A stretch of 64,000 nt of DNA, from NCBI RefSeq assembly GCF_002808045.1, contig NZ_CP025000.1, forward strand, positions 868,001 through 932,000, written 5' to 3'. The position numbers and the translations under genes are program-made. This DNA is from Idiomarina sp. X4. Lineage in GTDB: Bacteria; Pseudomonadota; Gammaproteobacteria; Enterobacterales; Alteromonadaceae. Below the pieces are notes generated by a model that did not search any database, had not been told where the DNA came from, and was given only the letters and a program-made list of their open reading frames with translations. Of this stretch, positions 62,967 through 64,000 are shown in pieces (the stretch's first letter is position 1; each line of letters starts with the position of its first letter).

Positions 62967-64000
62967 TTAATTCGCCGTTGTGGTTTCTGATGCCTCTACA
63001 TTACGGTCAAATAGCGCCGCAATAAAGTCCTTCGCTACAAAGGGGCGCAAATCTTCCAGGCTTTCGCCAACACCAATATAGCGAATTGGAATGGCAAACT
63101 GGTCTGCAACCGCAAATATAACACCACCTTTGGCGGTACCATCCAGCTTTGTCATAACAATGCCCGAAACGCCCACTGCTTCAGTAAATAACTTAGCCTG
63201 GCTAATAGCATTTTGTCCCGTGCCAGCGTCTAGCGTCAGCATTACTTCGTGTGGCGCGTCCGGATCAAGCTTTTTCATGACTCGAACTAACTTTTTCAAC
63301 TCTTCCATTAAGTTCGCTTTATTCTGCAAACGGCCTGCCGTATCGGCAATAAGGACGTCCGTGCCACGTGCTTTCGCGGCTTCTAAAGCGTCATATAAAA
63401 CGGAGGCACTGTCAGCACCGGTATGCTGAGCAATCACCGGTATGTCATTGCGCTCGCCCCAGACTTGCAATTGTTCTACCGCAGCAGCTCTGAACGTATC
63501 GCCGGCAGCCAGCATGACGGACTTACCTTCGGCTTTGAATTGTTTTGCTAACTTACCAATAGTAGTGGTTTTACCCACGCCGTTTACACCCGTCATGAGA
63601 ATGACGTATGGCGAGTCAGATTTAGGAATTTCTAATGGTTTGTCGACGGGTTTTAAAATGTCCGCTAGCTGTTCTTGCAACAACTCGTAAAGTGCTTCAG
63701 CGTCTTTTAGTTGCTTACGGTCCGCTTGCTGTGTCAGGTTGTCGATAATTTTCGTTGTGGTTGCGACGCCTAAGTCAGCCATAAGCAACTGGGTTTCGAG
63801 CTCTTCGAACAGATCATCATCAATTTTCTTACCGCGGAATACGCCGATAAGACCAGAGCCAATAGAGCCGGATGTTTTACGCAGCCCTTGCGTTAAGCGA
63901 GCCCAAAAACCTTTCTTTTGACCTTTTTCCTGAGTTTTTGTTTCGACGGGCTCTGCTTTCGGAGTCTCGGCTTTCTTCGGCTCTTCTGTTGCCGATTCTT
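62967..64000 (-). CDS. ftsY: Signal recognition particle receptor FtsY (5' end outside window)
   Basis: SRP receptor GTPase that delivers ribosome-nascent chains to the inner-membrane translocon. About 344 C-terminal residues are present; the frame stays open past base 64000, so the true start lies outside. The visible N-terminal part is acidic and Lys/Glu-rich (A domain), followed by the N domain (GFWARLTQGLRKTSGSIGSG) and G domain with GVNGVGKTTTIGKLA, DTAGRLQNK, TKLDGTAKGG and the C-terminal FVAKDFIAALF. All GTPase motifs are intact. An internal ATG at 63788 is not the start. Confidence 0.97.
   Translation of the reverse strand, partial: ESATEEPKKAETPKAEPVETKTQEKGQKKGFWARLTQGLRKTSGSIGSGLIGVFRGKKIDDDLFEELETQLLMADLGVATTTKIIDNLTQQADRKQLKDAEALYELLQEQLADILKPVDKPLEIPKSDSPYVILMTGVNGVGKTTTIGKLAKQFKAEGKSVMLAAGDTFRAAAVEQLQVWGERNDIPVIAQHTGADSASVLYDALEAAKARGTDVLIADTAGRLQNKANLMEELKKLVRVMKKLDPDAPHEVMLTLDAGTGQNAISQAKLFTEAVGVSGIVMTKLDGTAKGGVIFAVADQFAIPIRYIGVGESLEDLRPFVAKDFIAALFDRNVEASETTTAN

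Overview
The window is a gene-dense stretch of a gammaproteobacterial chromosome. Gene order (radC/rpmBG/mutM, coaBC-dut-slmA, gpsA-secB-yibN, gpmI-envC-yibQ, rpoH-ftsX-ftsE-ftsY, greB-tex, lexA-sulA, ubiC-ubiA/plsB) and protein sequences fit a marine Alteromonadales bacterium. Idiomarina is my best guess from recollection of its proteins; no search was possible. No rRNA, tRNA, CRISPR array, insertion sequence or phage was seen. No gene-free stretch exceeds 300 bases; the longest (about 2028-2271, 9872-10081, 22893-23102 and 34118-34358) look like promoter regions.

Layout. 1-5.4 kb (minus strand): the 5' part of an RND efflux pump gene with its membrane-fusion partner, an XRE-type regulator with a membrane domain, a membrane diguanylate cyclase, a DUF2383 protein and a lipid-kinase-like protein. 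5.5-9.9 kb (minus strand): an accessory block of small unrelated genes (mini-MBOAT acyltransferase, GFA protein, YefM/YoeB toxin-antitoxin, GNAT, HAD hydrolase, two unknowns). 10-16.2 kb: greB-tex, a putative metallopeptidase with a mini flagellar-rod-like protein, and a fatty-acid desaturase divergent from fabR with a FabR operator between them. 16.2-24.4 kb: S9 peptidase, an unrecognised cysteine-rich exported protein, a NatAB-type ABC exporter, pckA and a neurotransmitter:sodium symporter homologue. 24.4-30.4 kb: coaD, threonine catabolism (kbl-tdh) followed by glpE-glpG, a FliL-like protein and ubiC-ubiA. 30.4-34.1 kb: plsB and the SOS unit lexA-sulA with two LexA boxes.

34.3-42.6 kb is a complete caa3-type cytochrome c oxidase cluster: subunits II (with fused cytochrome c), I and III, the copper-insertion protein CtaG, SURF1, heme O and heme A synthases, SCO, a second SCO-like protein, and a small antisense DUF2909 membrane gene. 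42.6-50.7 kb: a polysaccharide deacetylase lipoprotein, a MATE exporter, a four-repeat DUF4397 lipoprotein, nfuA with an IscR-type site, comF, bioH, mutM, a small membrane protein and a 2OG-Fe(II) oxygenase. 50.8-60.3 kb: ribosomal proteins L28/L33, radC, coaBC-dut-slmA, gpsA-secB-yibN, and gpmI-envC-yibQ. 60-64 kb: a ykgJ-type gene, rpoH behind a sigma-E-like promoter, and ftsX, ftsE and the 3' part of ftsY.

No obviously new multi-gene defence or mobile system was found. The most unusual items are the cysteine-rich exported protein (18.4 kb), the mini-rod protein next to a metallopeptidase (13-14 kb), the SCO-like protein in the cox operon, the cassette-like accessory block, and several regulatory sites that can be read directly (IscR, sigma-E, FabR, LexA).
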